A stretch of DNA of 64,000 nucleotides from the NCBI RefSeq assembly GCF_000384075.1, contig NZ_KB913025.1, positions 1,751,551 to 1,815,550 of the forward strand, written 5' to 3'. The translations under genes were made by a program, and so were the position numbers. Position 1 is the first letter of the stretch. Every line of letters begins with the position of its first letter. The DNA comes from Methylovulum miyakonense HT12. GTDB lineage: Bacteria; Pseudomonadota; Gammaproteobacteria; Methylococcales; Methylomonadaceae. Below, in pieces: positions 47,873 through 55,820 of this stretch. Below the pieces are notes generated by a model that had not been told where the DNA came from, ran no database searches, and worked only from the letters and a program-made list of their open reading frames with translations.

Positions 47873-47905
47873 ACCGATAACATCCCTCAAAGGGATGTTA
47901 TCGGT
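47873..47905 (+). terminator. Perfect 15-bp hairpin between the unknown gene and the kinase
   Basis: ACCGATAACATCCCT and AGGGATGTTATCGGT pair completely around CAA. It begins 10 bases after the upstream stop. There is no T-run, so it may be a processing or regulatory hairpin in place of an intrinsic terminator. Confidence 0.55.
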
Positions 47906-48032
47906 AAAATTGACCAACCAGCGTGTTATCTTGGCAAACAAGCACAACACCAAAGCCAAGGCAATCAAGCATCCGATGATTGCCCTAAGCACACGAACTG
48001 AACAAAAAAGCACAAAACCAAAGGACGAAATC

Positions 48033-49664
48033 ATGACCGAACAAAACACCTTCTCAATTTCCGAACTGCAACAACAAGCCAACGCAGGAGATGCACAAGC
48101 TCAATTTGCGTTAGGCCTGTATTACTCGCCAACAGAAACAAAAGAAGGCTGGGAGTTTAAGGACAAGCTTTATCAGGATTACCTATTAGACTCAATTGGT
48201 GGCCCCTCTATTGATCCCAAAATCTTCTCAGCTCTTGAAGCGGCTGAAAATAATAAGGAAATAAATGATGAATTGGCTTTTATGTGGTTTGAAAAAGCGG
48301 CGGAACAAGGCAATATGGGGTCTCAATATGCTGTAGCCCGCTGTTATTTTGAAGGAAAAGGCACAGAGCAAAGTGATGACTTGGCTTTCAAATGGGCAGA
48401 AAAATCCAGCCATCAAGGATTTGGTGAAGCGTTTGAATTGTTGGGCGATTTATTCCGTGAAGGCCGAGGTGTCGATCAAGATAATAAAAGTGCGCTAGGG
48501 TGCTATGAAAAAGCTGCCATTGCAGGAGTGAAAGGTGCCGTTTCTAAACGAACCAACATGCTTCTGATGTGGAGAGATATTGCAGATTTCAGTAAATCTA
48601 AGGAGGTTGTTTTAAAGCGCATTGAAAAAATGCAAGACATTTTTAACGACGCAATAGATCAGCATCTACCACTTATATATGGGTCTGGATATGATGAAAA
48701 CAATCCAGAACCTATTGACGAATTTGTAACTGTAGCCAGTGATTTATTTCATTCTTTGGTTGTACTTTCCAAAAATTATACAGAAGGCTGTGAAAGTTTA
48801 GAGAAAAAAATAGTTCAACAAGAAAAAGAGCTAGAAGACATGATGTCCATGTTCGCGCACAAATTCCGCAGCCCCTTGGACGCGATTATCTACAACACCA
48901 GCCACGACAACAATCCCAAGTTATACGCCGAAGCCGCCCAAACCATGCGCGGTTTATTGGATATATTCAGCATTATCTCCACTGATGAGAAAATCCTGAC
49001 CGAAAAAATCAAAGCCGATTGCCAAGGCAATGCCCATTTAAACACGGTGTTAAGCAAAACCCTGAACATGATCTTGCTGCATTTGTTGTCGGTCTCAGGC
49101 ACGGAAAAAATCCACCAGCACTATCTGGCTTATGCCAAAGCCCACGGAAAAGTCGCCGCCTCCGTCACTGACAAAGAATGGTATGACGAGCATTTTGAAT
49201 TGGAGCAAGCCTTACAAGCCGAATGGGAGCAGGATTTTGCGGCTTTACTCAGCCAATCTGCGCCCTTAGCAGAACGCTTGGCGTGGTTGGAACAGCATTT
49301 TTTTAAATTGGAACTGATCGGCTTTGACCGTGATGATATTCAGTTTAAGGAATACGCCGTCACTGAATCACTTTTGACCATCTTGCTGAATGAGATATTG
49401 GTCAACGCCTTCAAATACTATTCTTCTGAAACCCGCCAAGCCGTGGTTTTGGAATGGTCAGAACGGGACGGCAAGCAAATCTTAAGCTGCCGCAATCCAA
49501 GTATTCGCCGCGAACGTGATGTCATCAAGGGCAGTGGCAAAGGCCATACGTTTTTATCGGCACTGGCGCGTAAAATCGGTGGTCAATTTACCAAGCCCAA
49601 ACCACAAGATGATTTTGTGCTAGAGTTTGGTATTCCTGACGAACTTTTAGTTTCAAATTCGTAG
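48033..49664 (+). CDS. Cytoplasmic Sel1-repeat histidine kinase
   Basis: 543 residues from the ATG at 48033 (AAGGA 8 bases before; an open but unlikely extension reaches 47853). Residues 10-170 are Sel1/TPR-like repeats (QANAGDAQAQFALGLYY, WFEKAAEQGNMGSQYAVARCYFEGKG, FELLGDLFREGRG). A coiled coil leads to a HisKA-like helix with His276 in FAHKFRSPLDAI. The ATP-binding domain shows an N-box (LNEILVNAFKYY) and a glycine-rich GSGKGHTFLSALARKIGG. No membrane segment or signal peptide. By context it should phosphorylate the receiver protein encoded next. Confidence 0.82.
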   Translation: MTEQNTFSISELQQQANAGDAQAQFALGLYYSPTETKEGWEFKDKLYQDYLLDSIGGPSIDPKIFSALEAAENNKEINDELAFMWFEKAAEQGNMGSQYAVARCYFEGKGTEQSDDLAFKWAEKSSHQGFGEAFELLGDLFREGRGVDQDNKSALGCYEKAAIAGVKGAVSKRTNMLLMWRDIADFSKSKEVVLKRIEKMQDIFNDAIDQHLPLIYGSGYDENNPEPIDEFVTVASDLFHSLVVLSKNYTEGCESLEKKIVQQEKELEDMMSMFAHKFRSPLDAIIYNTSHDNNPKLYAEAAQTMRGLLDIFSIISTDEKILTEKIKADCQGNAHLNTVLSKTLNMILLHLLSVSGTEKIHQHYLAYAKAHGKVAASVTDKEWYDEHFELEQALQAEWEQDFAALLSQSAPLAERLAWLEQHFFKLELIGFDRDDIQFKEYAVTESLLTILLNEILVNAFKYYSSETRQAVVLEWSERDGKQILSCRNPSIRRERDVIKGSGKGHTFLSALARKIGGQFTKPKPQDDFVLEFGIPDELLVSNS

Positions 49665-49739
49665 GTTGGGTTAGCGATAGCGTAACCCAACATGTATGCA
49701 GCCGTATTGTTGGGTTACGCTATCGCTAACCCAACCTAC
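49661..49739. repeat. Paired-hairpin palindromic repeat inside the kinase-receiver pair
   Basis: 79 bp: GTAGGTTGGGTTAGCGATAG...CCCAACA, a 15-base spacer, then the whole unit inverted, ending CTAACCCAACCTAC. It is the most intact copy of the family. It begins within the last codon of the kinase and supplies its TAG stop, and ends 27 bases before the next start. Confidence 0.9.
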
Positions 49740-49766
49740 ATTATTTTTGATTTTAAGGCGTAAATA

Positions 49767-51188
49767 ATGAGTTATTTTTTATGGGTGGAAGACTTTGAAA
49801 ACTCGCCTAAAGTAACTGCGAGCAACGTATTTGGTAGTGTGTTTGATGACAGTTTGTTTTTTGATGATAAACGGGTTTTAAAAAAGAACTTGAAAAATAA
49901 GGGTGTTTTTATTGAATTGAGTTTTCAGGATGGCTGGGGTGTTATTGCCGCTGATTTGGAGAAGAAAATTGATTATGTCATTTTAGACATTGATTTGCCT
50001 GCCCACTCCGGTGATGGCATTAACGGTGAAATTCTCGAGTTGCTGAAAACATTTGAAGGCTATCAAAAATTGCCGGATGAAGCCGAAGATGAGTTATTGC
50101 TTGAAAAGAAATGCGCCGAATTAAAAGCAAGAGCCGGATTTTATCTTTATACCAAGCTAGTGATGGAGTTAGGTTTTCCTAAACAGCACATTTTGTTTTG
50201 CTCCAATCACGCCGAAAACAACAAAACCATTTTGGCTGCTTTTGCAACTGCCAAAATAGCATCACCGCAGATTTATCAAAAATCTGATCAGTATGTTCAA
50301 GACTGGGTTAAAAGCCGTTATGAAAATCCTTATTCACGGTTGCGGCGGGGGATTATTGAGGGTTGCCAATTTCTGAAAGCACTGCCTGAAAACCAGTTGC
50401 GTTTTCAAGAATTTATCAAAGAATCTGAAAAACAAAAAGAACCCGAAAAACAACCACGCATTATTGACGATATACGCGATTATTTGGATGTAATCGCCAA
50501 TTTTTTGCCCTTACGCGAGCCAGCAAACACTGCTTCGTTGTACAAGTTGTTTGTCAGAACTCTGGCTCATGAATGGGAGGCGGCTGAACCTAAACTGTTG
50601 GACAGGCAAAACGAGTTGTTCGCATTTTCTTGGATCATGAAAATGACCCGTAATTGGTTGGCACACAGTAAAGTGTTTGAAAAATTAACCGCCGAAGACG
50701 TGGCTTATTTGTTTATCGTCAATATGCGGGCAATGTTTGATTTGGGCGATCAATTATTGGCTTATGAAAGTCATTTGTTGAGTTTGTTCAGTACTCCTAT
50801 CACAGCCAATGAAATGAAAGATAAGGCTGGCAAAGATTATCGTGATAGAAAAATGCCGTTGATTCCAAATTACGCGGCATTGCTGCATAAATCAGGTAAG
50901 CGTTGGGAAGCCATAAACTATCACGATGCGCTTAACCAATTCCAAAAAAGTAAATCCGAAAAATCACCAGAAGATATAGCATTTTTGATTAATGGGCTTT
51001 ACCAGACATTTTGGTTTTTAACCTCAAATGGTTTTGTGAGTTTACCTACCGATGAGGATAAAAATTTAGATACTAATAAACTCGGTGGGTATAAAGCATT
51101 AAATTATCAATTTGGCTTCTTCGATTATAAAAAATCGGATTTTTTGCTTGAATTAGCGCGGCATATCTACAACCGTAGTTTTCCTTAA
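49767..51188 (+). CDS. Atypical receiver domain fused to a HEPN-like domain
   Basis: 473 residues; AAGGCG precedes the ATG. Residues 1-185 fit a response-regulator receiver: acidic pair E8-D9 in FLWVEDFE, phospho-acceptor D74 in YVILDIDLP, S146 in ILFCSNH and K172 in YQKSDQ, with a long insertion between D74 and S146. The C-terminal half is helical and contains TRNWLAHS, where R295 and H300 form the R-x4-H motif of HEPN ribonucleases. A TPR- or HEPN-like region follows to the end. It likely acts as an effector switched by the upstream kinase. Composition is AT-rich. Confidence 0.7.
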   Translation: MSYFLWVEDFENSPKVTASNVFGSVFDDSLFFDDKRVLKKNLKNKGVFIELSFQDGWGVIAADLEKKIDYVILDIDLPAHSGDGINGEILELLKTFEGYQKLPDEAEDELLLEKKCAELKARAGFYLYTKLVMELGFPKQHILFCSNHAENNKTILAAFATAKIASPQIYQKSDQYVQDWVKSRYENPYSRLRRGIIEGCQFLKALPENQLRFQEFIKESEKQKEPEKQPRIIDDIRDYLDVIANFLPLREPANTASLYKLFVRTLAHEWEAAEPKLLDRQNELFAFSWIMKMTRNWLAHSKVFEKLTAEDVAYLFIVNMRAMFDLGDQLLAYESHLLSLFSTPITANEMKDKAGKDYRDRKMPLIPNYAALLHKSGKRWEAINYHDALNQFQKSKSEKSPEDIAFLINGLYQTFWFLTSNGFVSLPTDEDKNLDTNKLGGYKALNYQFGFFDYKKSDFLLELARHIYNRSFP

Positions 51189-51208
51189 AAAATACCGAGG
51201 TATAAAAA

Positions 51209-51679
51209 ATGCAATGGTCAGACGTGTTAAACGACAAAAGCTTAAGCAATTTACCTTACAAAATCGAACTCAATGAATACGGACAAATCGTGATGTCACC
51301 TGCTTCCAATCAACACGGATTTTTACAAGTTGAAATCGCCTTTTTTTTACGCGGCAACAAAATAGGTAAAGTCATCACCGAATGTTCCATTGATACGCCT
51401 AAAGGGGTAAAAGTCGCCGATGTGGCTTGGGGAACCAATGATTTTTTCTCAAAAAACGGCTTGGCAACACCTTATCAATCTGCACCTGAATTATGCGTGG
51501 AAATTTTATCGCCATCGAATTCAAAACAAGAAATCACTGAAAAAATAAACCTTTATCTGCAACAAGGCGCAAAAGAAGTGTGGACTTGCAATCACAATGG
51601 CAACGTAGAAATTTATAACTTATCGGGAAAAATACCAAACTCGAGTCTTTTTGATAATTTGCCGAAAAAGTTTGAGTAG
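51209..51679 (+). CDS. Uma2-family endonuclease-fold protein (DUF820)
   Basis: 156 residues; GAGG lies 7 bases upstream. The restriction-endonuclease-like core shows SPASNQHGFLQ, VKVADVAWGTNDF with the catalytic Asp, and ELCVEILSPSNSKQEITEKINLY with the E-x-L-S-P-S motif, then the GAKEVWTCN strand. Members are abundant in cyanobacteria and filamentous bacteria, with function unknown. It is 20 bases after the receiver-HEPN gene and may share its transcript. Confidence 0.88.
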   Translation: MQWSDVLNDKSLSNLPYKIELNEYGQIVMSPASNQHGFLQVEIAFFLRGNKIGKVITECSIDTPKGVKVADVAWGTNDFFSKNGLATPYQSAPELCVEILSPSNSKQEITEKINLYLQQGAKEVWTCNHNGNVEIYNLSGKIPNSSLFDNLPKKFE

Positions 51680-51716
51680 CATATAGGTTGCAATAACACA
51701 CACTAGAGACAGCCAA

Positions 51717-51798
51717 GTAGGGTGGGCAGGCGGTTTTGCCCACCGTTTACATTGTGGATTTGTTTCGCGTGGGCACGAACAGCATGTGCCCACCCTAC
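51717..51798. repeat. Paired-hairpin palindromic repeat, GTAGGGTGGGCA family
   Basis: 82 bp opening GTAGGGTGGGCAGGCGG and closing ATGTGCCCACCCTAC, with inner TGCCCACC and GTGGGCAC arms. It has the same paired-hairpin layout and outer GTAGG/CCTAC ends as the copies at 49661 and 55579. Its right end abuts a truncated PIN domain and provides a GTG that could serve as a start. Confidence 0.85.
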
Positions 51799-51995
51799 CT
51801 CTCAATGATTTTGAAGATGCTATGCAATGCGCGTCTGTAATGGCTTGTGATGCCGATGTGATTGTTAGCCGTAATATCAAGGATTATCAGCATTCACCTA
51901 TTAGGGCCTTAACGCCAGAGCAGTGTTTGATGGAATTAAAGGAACAACGCTTTATCCAGGATGATATGGATTGGGGTTTACATGGCTCAGATTAA
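51799..51995 (+). pseudogene. C-terminal remnant of a PIN-domain toxin gene
   Basis: The reading frame starts inside the repeat and encodes only the end of a PIN domain: DFEDAMQCASVMACDADVIVSRN, KDYQHSPIRALTPEQCL. The N-terminal third, with the first catalytic acid, is missing and is replaced by the repeat. A matching antitoxin was not found upstream. It is read as a deletion remnant. Confidence 0.75.
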
Positions 51996-52041
51996 TTTGT
52001 GTGTTATTGCTTGGCATTCATTCCTTAGGAAATCATAAAAC

Positions 52042-53745
52042 ATGAACATTGCCGATAGTTGTTTAATCCAATCCCTGATCCCCCATCTGCCCCGTTATGC
52101 TGAAGAAGAAGGCGATTTTTACGCCGTCCCGCGCACGGCCTTAGTTGATGCGCTGTGCCAAACACCCCAGCTTGATTGTGCCGTTGCCGAAACGGCGGTT
52201 GCCTTAGTTGAAACCTTGCTCGATACCTTGGCGGTGTTAGATACGGATTATTTGCAAAAAGGCGAATGGTGTTGGGTGTCGTTTCCGGCGCAGTTGTTGG
52301 CGTTGTCGTTGCTGACGGCGTGGGGTGATCCCGATTCGCGGTTTTTTGCCGCCCATTTTTGGAACACGCAAGGCATCGCCGATGCCAAGAAAAACCAGCA
52401 ACGCGATGTGCTCCACGCGATTGAAACCCGCCGCGTGGAACATCACGCGCAACAAGCGGCGCAACCTGTCCGCACCATTTATGTGGCCTGGAGCGTCATT
52501 AAATTGGACGGCAAGATTTTGTTGTACCAACGTGAAGACACCCGCAAACGTTTTGACACGCAAGCGGGTGATTATGGTTTGGTGGGCGGGCGGTTGAACC
52601 AGCGTGATGTGGCGGGTGCTTGGCAAATGCCTGATTTGCTCGCCGCTTTGCAAACCGCCAATTCCCCAGTCATGAAGGCGGCTTTGCCGACCACGCTGCA
52701 ACGGGAGCTTCACGAGGAAACTGGCCTGGAATTTGGGCGGCATTATCAGTTTAAGCCTTGGCGACGCTTGCGGACTTATCGGCAAGTGCAAGGTTCCGCG
52801 CCTAACCACGCCCTGACGGATTATCATTTTGAGGTGTTCAATATTGAGTTGACACTGGAAGGTTATTTGTTCCTGCAACGGCAAGTCCGGCAAGATGAAC
52901 GGTTGGTTTGGTTTAGCCCAAAAGACATGTTGCCAGGAAAGTCGGCGGGGGATTTGCCCTATCTCCATGCTTTGCTGGCGGATTTTGATAATGACAGCTT
53001 GGCGTTTGAAAGCGCCTTGTCGGCGTTGCCGGACAGTTTTGGCGCGGGGTATTTGGTTGACAAGCCTAAATATGGTTTGACTTTGCTGGTTGATGCCGAA
53101 AAACCTGTGTTGGCGGGTGTGCTGGGTAAGGAGAAAACCTTGGATGTGGTGCTAACGCCAAGGCAGACGGCTTTATTGTTGGGTTTGGCGGCGCATGGGC
53201 GCGGGTTCGGGTTTGCCACAGTTGCGGAAAATGTCGCTTTTCTAGCTTATGGTTGGGTCGATGTCCGCCATCATCCGGTGTTGCAAACTGAGTTAAGGCA
53301 GTTGGCGGCGCTCTTAAACGGTCAGGACATTTTCATTGAAAACCATCAGGATACGTTGTTCCGTTTGTCGGTGAATCCGGCAATGGTTTATTTTGATGAG
53401 GCGTTGTTTAGTTTTTCACTGCGACAGGTTGATTTGGCGGGCACCGAAGTGAAAATCCCCGTCACACTGGCCCGGAAAAGCTTTATAACGGCTTTGGGGG
53501 ACGTTGCAGGAAAGTCGGAAATTTTCAGCCTCAAGCGGACTTTTGCAGGGCGTTTGTGGCAAATTGCCCAAGGCACGTTAAGTTCGGAGCTGGATTTTGA
53601 CGCTGTTCCCAAGGCGGTAAAAATAGAAGACGCTTACGAGAAAACCTTGCATAAAGACCCGCAGTTTTCGGCGCTGGGCTTAAGGAAGCTGCTGCGCCAT
53701 GAAGACGGGGTTATCAAATTTTGTGGTCAATTTGAAGTTTTATAA
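52042..53745 (+). CDS. Large NUDIX protein with unknown flanking domains
   Basis: 567 residues. The NUDIX hydrolase domain lies at about 145-310. Its core R-E-L-x-E-E-x-G-L (RELHEETGLE, residues 221-230) is intact, but the upstream Gly (GLVGGRLN, near 180) is parted from it by an insertion of about 30 residues. The N-terminal 140 and C-terminal 250 residues have no motif that I recognise; the C-terminal part has two similar-looking strands-and-helix units. It should cleave a nucleoside diphosphate linkage; the substrate is unknown. Last gene of the island, convergent with rdgB. Confidence 0.72.
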   Translation: MNIADSCLIQSLIPHLPRYAEEEGDFYAVPRTALVDALCQTPQLDCAVAETAVALVETLLDTLAVLDTDYLQKGEWCWVSFPAQLLALSLLTAWGDPDSRFFAAHFWNTQGIADAKKNQQRDVLHAIETRRVEHHAQQAAQPVRTIYVAWSVIKLDGKILLYQREDTRKRFDTQAGDYGLVGGRLNQRDVAGAWQMPDLLAALQTANSPVMKAALPTTLQRELHEETGLEFGRHYQFKPWRRLRTYRQVQGSAPNHALTDYHFEVFNIELTLEGYLFLQRQVRQDERLVWFSPKDMLPGKSAGDLPYLHALLADFDNDSLAFESALSALPDSFGAGYLVDKPKYGLTLLVDAEKPVLAGVLGKEKTLDVVLTPRQTALLLGLAAHGRGFGFATVAENVAFLAYGWVDVRHHPVLQTELRQLAALLNGQDIFIENHQDTLFRLSVNPAMVYFDEALFSFSLRQVDLAGTEVKIPVTLARKSFITALGDVAGKSEIFSLKRTFAGRLWQIAQGTLSSELDFDAVPKAVKIEDAYEKTLHKDPQFSALGLRKLLRHEDGVIKFCGQFEVL

Positions 53746-53753
53746 AACGGGTC

Positions 53754-53778
53754 GTAGGCGTTGCGGCACAACGCCTAC
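53754..53778. terminator. Hairpin between convergent NUDIX and rdgB genes
   Basis: GTAGGCGTTG and CAACGCCTAC pair perfectly around CGGCA. It carries the same GTAGG/CCTAC ends as the larger repeats and lacks a T-run, so it may be a reduced repeat that acts as a barrier. Confidence 0.5.
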
Positions 53779-53792
53779 AAGCTGTTTGGGCG

Positions 53793-54386
53793 TTATCTGG
53801 TCAACGCCAACAACTGCCGCAAGGCCTGTCCCCGGTGGCTTAGGGCATTTTTCAGGTCGGCGGGCAGTTGTGCGGATGAGCACTGGTGCGTTTCAACCCA
53901 AAACACCGGGTCATAGCCGAATCCGCCTTCGCCTATCGGCTGATGCAATATCCGCCCTTCCCAAACGCCTTGGGCGATGAGCGGGCAGGGGTCGTCGGCG
54001 TGTTGAAGCAGGGCGATGACGCAGACAAACCGTGCCGTGCGTTGCCCGTCAGGCACACCCGCCAACGCGGCGAGCAGCTTCTTTACATTGTCCCCGTCAG
54101 TGGCCTGATCGCCCGCATACCGCGCCGACCTGACCCCAGGCGCACCGTGTAGGGCGTCGACCATAATCCCCGAATCATCGGCAATGGCTGGCAAAGCAGA
54201 TTGTGCGGCCGCGTTACGCGCTTTTAGGATGGCGTTCTCGATAAACGTGGAGCCGGTTTCTTCACATTCGACGACATTAAACGCCGTTTGCGGCACTATC
54301 ACCTGATCCGTCAGGATCGCTTGGATTTCCCTGATTTTTCCGGCATTGCCGCTGGCTAAAACAATTTGCCGCCCCGCCGCCCACAT
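53793..54386 (-). CDS. rdgB: XTP/dITP diphosphatase RdgB
   Basis: 197 residues. The HAM1 family marks are ASGNAGKIREI, TFIENAILKARNAA, IADDSGIMVDALHGAPGVRSARYAG and GGFGYDPVF. It removes deaminated purine nucleotides. It starts at the rph stop (overlap of one base in TAATG), the classic rph-rdgB pair. Confidence 0.96.
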   Translation of the reverse strand: MWAAGRQIVLASGNAGKIREIQAILTDQVIVPQTAFNVVECEETGSTFIENAILKARNAAAQSALPAIADDSGIMVDALHGAPGVRSARYAGDQATDGDNVKKLLAALAGVPDGQRTARFVCVIALLQHADDPCPLIAQGVWEGRILHQPIGEGGFGYDPVFWVETHQCSSAQLPADLKNALSHRGQALRQLLALTR

Positions 54387-55108
54387 TAACGGTAGGCCTC
54401 CAGCACCTCACGTTGTTTCGCCATCAATTGGCTAATGCCGTTGCCGGCCAAAACCAGCATGGCGTCCAGTTCGTCTTTCCTGAACGCATGGCCTTCCGCC
54501 GTGCCTTGCACTTCGATAAACGCCCCCGCGTCGTTCATGACCACATTCATATCGGTTTCGGCGTTGCTGTCTTCGGCGTAATCCAAATCCAACACCGGGA
54601 TACCATTGAAAATGCCGACCGACACGGAAGCGACTTGGCCGTATAGCGGGTTGGACTTGATCAATTTGCGTTTCATCATGGTTTTCACCGCCAACGATAA
54701 CGCCAGGAAACCGCCCGTAATCGCCGCCGTGCGGGTGCCGCCGTCGGCTTGCAACACATCGCAATCTATTGTCAGCGTGTGTTCGCCCAAGGCCTTCAAA
54801 TCCACCGCCGCGCGTAAGGAACGGCCTATCAAACGTTGGATTTCTTGTGTCCGCCCGCCCTGCCTGCCGTTAGCGGCCTCGCGCCCCATCCGGCTGTGCG
54901 TGGAGCGCGGCAACATGCCATATTCGGCCGTAATCCATCCTTCGCCTTTGCCTTTCAAAAAACGCGGGACACTACGGTCAACACTGGCGGTGCATATCAC
55001 ACGGGTATCGCCAAATTCAACTAACACGGAACCTTCTGCATGTTTGGTGTAGCCGCAGGTGAATGTTATCTCTCTTAGTTGATCGGGATTGCGTCCGCTG
55101 GGTCTCAT
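54386..55108 (-). CDS. rph: Ribonuclease PH
   Basis: 240 residues from the ATG at 55108 (GGAAC upstream), which opens [16 protein letters not shown] as expected; a longer frame to 55225 would add 39 residues. Marks include [32 protein letters not shown] and [18 protein letters not shown]. It trims tRNA 3' ends with phosphate. Length matches the family, with no C-terminal truncation of the E. coli K-12 type. Confidence 0.96.
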   Translation of the reverse strand: MRPSGRNPDQLREITFTCGYTKHAEGSVLVEFGDTRVICTASVDRSVPRFLKGKGEGWITAEYGMLPRSTHSRMGREAANGRQGGRTQEIQRLIGRSLRAAVDLKALGEHTLTIDCDVLQADGGTRTAAITGGFLALSLAVKTMMKRKLIKSNPLYGQVASVSVGIFNGIPVLDLDYAEDSNAETDMNVVMNDAGAFIEVQGTAEGHAFRKDELDAMLVLAGNGISQLMAKQREVLEAYR

Positions 55109-55275
55109 ATATTTTGTTCCGCCAAAATGAAAACCGCACAGTATACCGGAATTGGCGGTAATTCTGATGTAAATGGGCGTTAATTTTAATTTGATGCCCC
55201 GATATTTTTTCCAAACGCCTGTCAATTTGAGCCGGATTAGGGAAATTTTGCGGCTTGCAAAGGCAGCAGCAAGTT

Positions 55276-55321
55276 ACGTCGGGTTCGCTTGTTGAGCGTA
55301 GCGAGATAACGTAACCCGACA
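55276..55321. repeat. Diverged palindromic repeat
   Basis: CGTCGGGTTCGCTTG...GATAACGTAACCCGACA pairs GTCGGGTT with AACCCGAC, and the middle GCTTGTTGAGCG also folds. It resembles one hairpin of the GTAGGTCGGGTT family without the outer GTAGG. Confidence 0.65.
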
Positions 55322-55341
55322 CAAATGGCTAAGGAATGAGT

Positions 55342-55455
55342 ATGAAACAAGTTAATCAATGTCATTTTTCGGACACTACGACTGCCCGTCCTTTCCAGCA
55401 CCTAGTCAACCTGATTTTGACGGGTATAACAAAGATCTGCCAGGTCTGGCCATGA
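55342..55455 (+). CDS. Doubtful 37-residue ORF
   Basis: ATG at 55342 follows AAGGA with 6-base spacing, and reads MKQVNQCHFSDTTTARPFQH, ending KICQVWP. It has a short hydrophobic middle (LVNLILTGI). I do not recognise it, and the surroundings are repeat-rich, so it may be chance. Confidence 0.25.
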   Translation: MKQVNQCHFSDTTTARPFQHLVNLILTGITKICQVWP

Positions 55456-55578
55456 ACTAAAATAGAAGTTACGCATTGACAGGGCTTTTATTTGCATTTT
55501 TGCGGGGGGCTGGGTAAGCACAATTCATGCAACCATCATTTAATTGTCGACAACTCATTAAAAACAAAGCAATTTTAT

Positions 55579-55655
55579 GTAGGTTGGGGTGACGATAGGA
55601 ACCCCAACACATCGAAGCGGCAAATGTTGGGGTTCCTCGCGTCACCCCAACCTAC
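55579..55655. repeat. Paired-hairpin palindromic repeat, GTAGGTTGGGGT variant
   Basis: 77 bp with the same plan as the copy at 49661: GTAGGTTGGGGTGACGATAG...CCCCAACA, a 15-base spacer, and the inverted unit closing GTCACCCCAACCTAC. Base changes occur on both arms so pairing is kept. In the remaining part of 55109-55820 I see no gene beyond the doubtful small ORF. Confidence 0.88.
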
Positions 55656-55820
55656 ACAATAATTTTTTATAATTTATTGATTTTATATTGCTTTTTTTCA
55701 ATGCGTGACTTCTATAAAACTAAGTCCCGACAAAACAAGGCTGACTGAACACTAGTGCCCCTTGTAGGTAAAGGACGCGCAGTTGTCATCTTGCCGATAG
55801 GTGCCGCTCATTCCTAAGCA

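Noticed and set aside
48033-49664. Start of the kinase at 47853
   Set aside because: That frame would begin inside the upstream gene and read through the perfect hairpin; the ATG at 48033 has a proper ribosome site and starts the repeat domain.
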